Assembly: GCA_003024175.1 (NCBI GenBank)
Contig: MDYQ01000206.1
Location: 1-48,309, forward strand
Reading direction: 5' to 3'
Length of the DNA stretch: 48,309 nt
DNA from: Planoprotostelium fungivorum
Lineage: Eukaryota > Evosea > Variosea > Cavosteliida > Cavosteliaceae
Positions within the stretch are counted from its first letter, which is position 1, and each line of letters opens with the position of its first letter. Below, in pieces: positions 43,967 to 48,309 of this stretch. A program made the position numbers and the translations under genes. Under the pieces are notes generated by a model. That model had not been told where the DNA came from. It saw only the letters and a list, made by a program, of their open reading frames with translations, and did not search any database.

Positions 43967-46900
43967 ATGAGCGACAGCAAAGACCTTTGCATCCCTGTCA
44001 AATGCAAGTTCGTTACAGACGATGCCCGCATCAGACTACTAGAAGATGCGGTGGTAAATGGTACCATAGAACCACAGAAACATCTTTACCTGGAGGCCGG
44101 AGAAACGATAAAAATTGAAGGTGATCCTAATGCATCGACCCCAATTGACAGAATGAACAGACTCCGGTCGCGTTGATTCACAACACAACCTCACCTTCAT
44201 TTCGAAGAACCTTTCGTGCACAATTTGAAGGTTCTCGCTCACTCTCTCTGCCTCAGTTCCGGTTCTACCATTACTCAGAGTGGTCGCACTTGTCAACTCA
44301 GTGGCTCCGACATCATCATAGACGGACGACTTTTGTCACCCAAAGATGGTGCATTACGAATCAAATGGCAGATATCAACCTATCCCTACTGCTCTCTCGG
44401 AGGCCGGATCTCCGATCTTGCAGAACTGCGATGCACCATCGTCGGGCGCTCGCAATTCATCATCACGAAAAGGACAAATTTGTGGACAGTCAATGAACTT
44501 AACGTCATCATGGGAGGCAACGGCACTGTGATGGACGTTCACACCGACATGTCCATCGGGGTCGCCCATATTACCTGTGGAAAGCTCATCATCAGTAACC
44601 GTATCAGCTGCGAGAGTCTGAAGGTTCAACTGACCAAGGGCGCCCAAGTGGTTCAATTGAATGCAACGTGTCAGCTGGGATCACTGCACATCATCAGCTC
44701 TCAAAAGAACGCGACGCTGCAGATCAACTCCGATCAGGAGATCGACAGGCTTCAGATCGAGATGAAAGAGGGAGGAACCCTGACCGTCCTGTTGGGCGCA
44801 CAAGTGAAGATCAGTGAGTGATTCTCTTCCGTGTACACACTAAAATAGAATAAAACAAAATCTGACATTACCGCAGGGCGGGAGATACTGATCTCTTCTC
44901 TACTAGAAGCGAAGGTGTTCATCGGAGTGCAAGACGGTGCGATGCTAAACAGTCTCTCCCTTGACACAAAGTCCATAACCTCTTTCTCGATCAGCGGAAA
45001 CGTAATGGTGAACGACGTTAAGATCGAACAAGGAGACTTGAATTTGGATGCTGGACAATTTACCGTGGGATCCGTCTCGGCCAGAGTGTTTTCGATTCAG
45101 GGAGGGCGTTGCGTGGTCTCTCATCGTTTAGAGCTGAATCATCTGAAGGTGTGTTCTTCATTTTCATCATCATTCGTTATCATCGTACACGCTTCATCTA
45201 TTTGTGTATGCATCAATCAGAAGCAAAGTTCGACCATCTTAGAATGATAACGTGGATTCATCTGACACACCACAGTTGATCGATGGAGATCTCAGTTTCG
45301 ACAAGGACACACAGATCAAGTGCGGTCACATACACCTCTTGAAGGATGTCGTCTGTCAGTCCAATCTCATGATACAGGCCACAAAGATCGACATCCACTC
45401 CAATCTAACCGCAAAACAACTTCAACTTCAGGCCAACGCCCTAACGATCCAGGAGAAATGCACTGTATCGTGTGAGGGAGGAACCATCACATGCGATTAC
45501 ATCGATTCCCATGGCACCATCGAGTCCAAAGACCATCTATCCATCAACTCTTGGACCCTTCACAATCGTGGCACCATCTGCGTGTCAGACAAAAAGTCAG
45601 TACTCTCTCAGCGCGGCCTTTCTCCTGTGCAATAGGGGAAACATCAAAGCGGAGGGAACACTGAAGACCGTCTCCACCTTCTTCATCAACCTGTGGAACA
45701 TCTACTGCCCCGATATCTTCATGAACAGCATCGTCACCCTACTCGGTTGGGTAAGATTTCAGGCTGGAACCAGACAGTGAGGTCTCTCTGTCGAATCATC
45801 ACTGACGCGGACCAGACCAGGCAATTGGCTCTCGTCCAGGCTTTACACATACAAATACCCACCCTGCCCAGATGGGATCAGATCGTTACTTTCGATATCT
45901 TCAAGCTGCTCCGCATACTGATCGATGCGACCAAACTCTTACCTGGTTGCAGCATGATCAGCTATATCTCCGAAGCTCTCCTCTCCGGTTATTACTTCAT
46001 CAATACCATCGTACACATGACTCAGTCTTCCGTCCTACCCACCGCCAGGAACATTTTCAATGGCAAGTTCAGTCGGGCCAATTACTGTCAGATGATCGAG
46101 GCCTTTTGACGGGATACGCGATGAAGAACGACTTTGACAACTTCTTCCAACACATCCAATCGTACGATGCCTTTCAGATTCCCACTGACTGGATGCCATC
46201 GTGGAACAGTCATGCCATCGCCCGGGCGACCGCCCGAACTGCAGCGGTGATGATCGCGCCCCGAGTGCAACAGATATCTCTCTACTCCAAGAGCACTGGG
46301 GTCGTTGTCACGGGATACTATTCAGAGAGAGGATTTCAAGCCGATCATCGATACCAGAGTGTGGCTTCCGTCTTCCACACCGCAGACTACCAGAACCAGT
46401 ACACTTCGGGGAATCTTCTGGCCGGCCAATCGATACAGAGGGCACCTGTATTGACTGTGGGTGGTAAGAATCTGACACAACAGACACAGGTGAGAAGACA
46501 AGATCATCGATGCGTTCATTCATATTGGGGCAAGCGGATTGGCAGGTCAACGGAGATGCTCCTCTGTTGTCCATCATCTTGCTGGGTGAAAGGGGCGTTG
46601 GAAAAACTTCCATTACCAACACCCTCTGCGGTGTAGACCTCTTCCAGGAGAGGAGTACAGTGACCTCTACTTCCACAGAACTGCCTGAACTACGAGCTGA
46701 GATCATCGATACACCCGGTTTCGATTGCACCAACAACGGATGGGCAGACCAGATCGACGAACTGATCACAGCTCTGTCTGAAGTGGAGAATGGCATCTTA
46801 GCCATCGTCGTCGTTCTCGGTAAGGACCTTACTCTGCAACGGTCTACCATTCGCCTGATCAACAAACTCTTGCCGAAAGAATTCAGAGAGTACATCACCG

Positions 46901-47223
46901 TGGTTCGAACTCATTTTCCTGCATTTTTGTGAGTGACATCGATGCACATCAGCCAAAGATTATATATTAACTCAAGCAGGGATCAAAAGAGAAGAACAGA
47001 GGAGAGAGAAATCATGCAGAACCACAAGGACTTGCAACATCTTGGGGCGAACATCATCCACGTCAACTTACCACCTGAACACGAGATGGGATCAGATGAG
47101 GCCAGATGTTGCAGTAGAAACATCATGATGCATCATTTTCTGCTTCGTAGCATGTCAAAGGGGCGACGTCCTCTCCGGTTCGATAAGTCCAACCTCATCG
47201 AAATGTTAAGCGACATAAACTGA
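43967..47223 (+). CDS. beta-solenoid (haemagglutinin-like) protein fused to AIG1/GIMAP-like GTPase
   Basis: Nine exons (43967-44120, 44208-44813, 44877-45148, 45243-45595, 45636-45750, 45816-46062, 46092-46489, 46546-46928, 46980-47223) total 2772 nt and encode 923 residues with matching phases. One intron (46063-46091) is a 29-nt GC-AG type. Residues from about 50 to 510 form repeated short beta strands (LKVQLTKGAQVVQL, LNLDAGQFTVGSVS, LQLQANALTIQEKC) like a solenoid, followed by a helical hydrophobic region. From about residue 718 there is a P-loop GTPase with G1 GERGVGKTS (46585-46611) and G3 DTPGF (46708-46722), and a weak G4 (RTHF), which fits AIG1/GIMAP septin-like GTPases. No N-terminal signal is visible, unlike its divergent partner. 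Fusion of the two halves rests on the phase-0 splice at 46489/46546. Confidence 0.82.
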
Positions 47224-47713
47224 CTTGTGATGTAATCTACGATTCATTTTAAGCGGCTATGATCACAGATGTGGAAGGGTCAGTTTGACAGCTCATGTTT
47301 CATCACAGCTCTTCTTCTGGTCGGATGTACACTGCGAACGTGTCGTCATTTGATAGGTCCAGATGTTCGATTGAGTCCGTCCCGATCACTCGCTAGAATC
47401 GCTTGATGCACCGAATTTGCTGTCTTTCGATACTAATGATTTCGTCTGCGGGATGTTACGAATGACAAGATCTCTGTAATTCACTCCTTCAGATCGATTG
47501 CACGTGGATCGTGTCATAATTCGGTCGTGAGATTCTAAACGTCCCATGAGGGTGATTCTCTTGTCCATTCCTTGGATCTGTTTATCTACTTCTGCCTCCA
47601 CATACACTTCGTCTGTCAGTCATCTACAGATATCGCCAAAAGATGGTCGATCTTTCTGCAACACAAACTCTCCTCTTCGTCTTATGACTGAGTTCAACAG
47701 ATAGACGTGATAT
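47224..47713. other. intergenic, possible extra exon of the DHHC gene
   Basis: A minus-strand frame at 47386-47607 is open and polar. It could be a further 3' exon of the neighbouring acyltransferase or chance. Nothing else recognised. Confidence 0.4.
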
Positions 47714-48309
47714 CTACAGATTGTATATTCGATACCAATCCTTCTCGTTGAAGAAGAACTCTCTGAGGTTGCTCGACAGACCTTGGTCAAATGGGTTCAC
47801 AAACCTTCCTCCTTGCTGCAGATAGAGGTACCTCCTGCCATTCATCCTCTCGTTGGTCGTTGTATTCTCTCGTATTCCTTCATCACCATCATCATCACGC
47901 ATCATCATGCATCATCATGCATCATCTCACCGTTGATCTGTCTGTAACATTGATTCAGCGACGTGATGCTATGAGCGCTCTGGATAAGCACGAGAACTAG
48001 GTCGTTCAGTGGGGTCATCTTCATTTGACTCACTCATGACGGTCGGCTCTCTGTCTAAACATGTCAGGAGGGCAGTGAAGGGTGAAGCTTTATCCGTGAA
48101 GTCGATGACGAAGGAGAAGTCTGGATGGTGATCAGAGTTGGGTGATGATCGATGATGTGATCGACGAGATGATCGATGATGGTAATCAAGCTGATCAACT
48201 CACACAAGAGAGAGAAACGAATGAATAAGATCTGAATGAGACTGATCATCAGGAGAGCGATGACGTACATCAAGTGGTTGTTGGCTCCCACACAATTATT
48301 GATCCACAG
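47714..48309 (-). CDS. DHHC palmitoyltransferase, C-terminal part (cut by window end)
   Basis: The first visible exon reads NNCVGANNHLMYVIALLMIS, the segment that directly follows the DHHC-PW active site and begins the third membrane helix; the DHHC tetrad itself lies beyond the window. Further exons end with TTNERMNGRRYLYLQ and VNPFDQGLSSNLREFF, the TTxE and PaCCT motifs of the family. These enzymes attach palmitate to Cys of membrane proteins in the Golgi or plasma membrane. The intron between the middle exons contains an ATCATCATGC microsatellite. The stop at 47714 is the simplest reading; an extra C-terminal exon is possible. Confidence 0.82.
47881..47926. repeat. ATC/ATG-rich microsatellite in an intron
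   Basis: Imperfect tandem copies of a 10-nt ATCATCATGC unit lie inside a predicted minus-strand intron of the DHHC gene. Likely slippage. Confidence 0.7.

Noticed and set aside
45872-46636. Alternative long frame through the solenoid-GTPase gene
   Set aside because: Only its 3' part (exon 46092-46489) is coding; the 5' part is His/Arg-rich shadow, and the GC-AG intron explains the change of frame.
39498-47223. Bacterial contamination as the source of the haemagglutinin-like genes
   Set aside because: Both genes need spliceosomal introns at conserved phases, have no bacterial ribosome sites or operon layout and are continuous with eukaryotic genes on both sides.
47881-47926. CRISPR-like repeat array
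   Set aside because: The units are 10-nt contiguous copies without spacers and lie in an intron, so it is a microsatellite.

Overview
This window is nuclear DNA from a gene-dense eukaryotic protist. The evidence is an RNA-exosome subunit, a lipin, a RasGAP, an F-box protein, a giant HECT ubiquitin ligase and a DHHC acyltransferase, all split by very short introns (mostly 29-60 nt, GT..AG) on both strands with little space between genes. A small free-living amoeba, perhaps amoebozoan, would fit, but the taxon is inferred from gene content only. No rRNA, tRNA or CRISPR was recognised.

Layout. 1-2.4 kb is a gene-poor left end with one copy of a dispersed repeat and two weak hypothetical genes. 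2.4-6.9 kb holds a GT32 glycosyltransferase (-), exosome subunit RRP45 (-) and glutamine-dependent asparagine synthetase (+). 6.9-21.7 kb is one huge (-) gene for a HECT E3 ligase with SPRY, two ZZ fingers, repeated beta-sandwich-like modules and a possible N-myristoylation site. 21.8-28.9 kb holds a THUMPD3-like tRNA methyltransferase (+), two tiny tail-to-tail hypothetical genes, a PH-C2-C2-RasGAP protein (+) and a four-helix membrane protein (-). 28.9-32.8 kb is a disturbed accessory island: repeats (one inverted relative to the left end), a Crinkler-like nuclease-kinase gene and a decayed NHLRC2-like relic. 33.1-39.4 kb holds a secreted Cys-rich protein (-), a long perfect palindrome, an F-box/leucine-rich protein (-), a lipin with an altered catalytic motif (-) and a small HAD phosphatase-like protein (+).

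39.5-47.2 kb is the most striking part: two divergent genes, 118 bp apart, each encoding a filamentous-haemagglutinin-like beta-solenoid protein. The (-) gene (1381 aa) starts with a membrane anchor and ends in a class-3 lipase domain. The (+) gene (923 aa) ends in an AIG1/GIMAP-like GTPase domain. Every exon junction keeps frame, including one GC-AG intron, so both look like domesticated eukaryotic genes. The FhaB/CdiA-like architecture (long solenoid plus exchangeable C-terminal effector) suggests bacterial ancestry and a possible surface or intercellular effector pair. The window ends inside a DHHC palmitoyltransferase gene (-).
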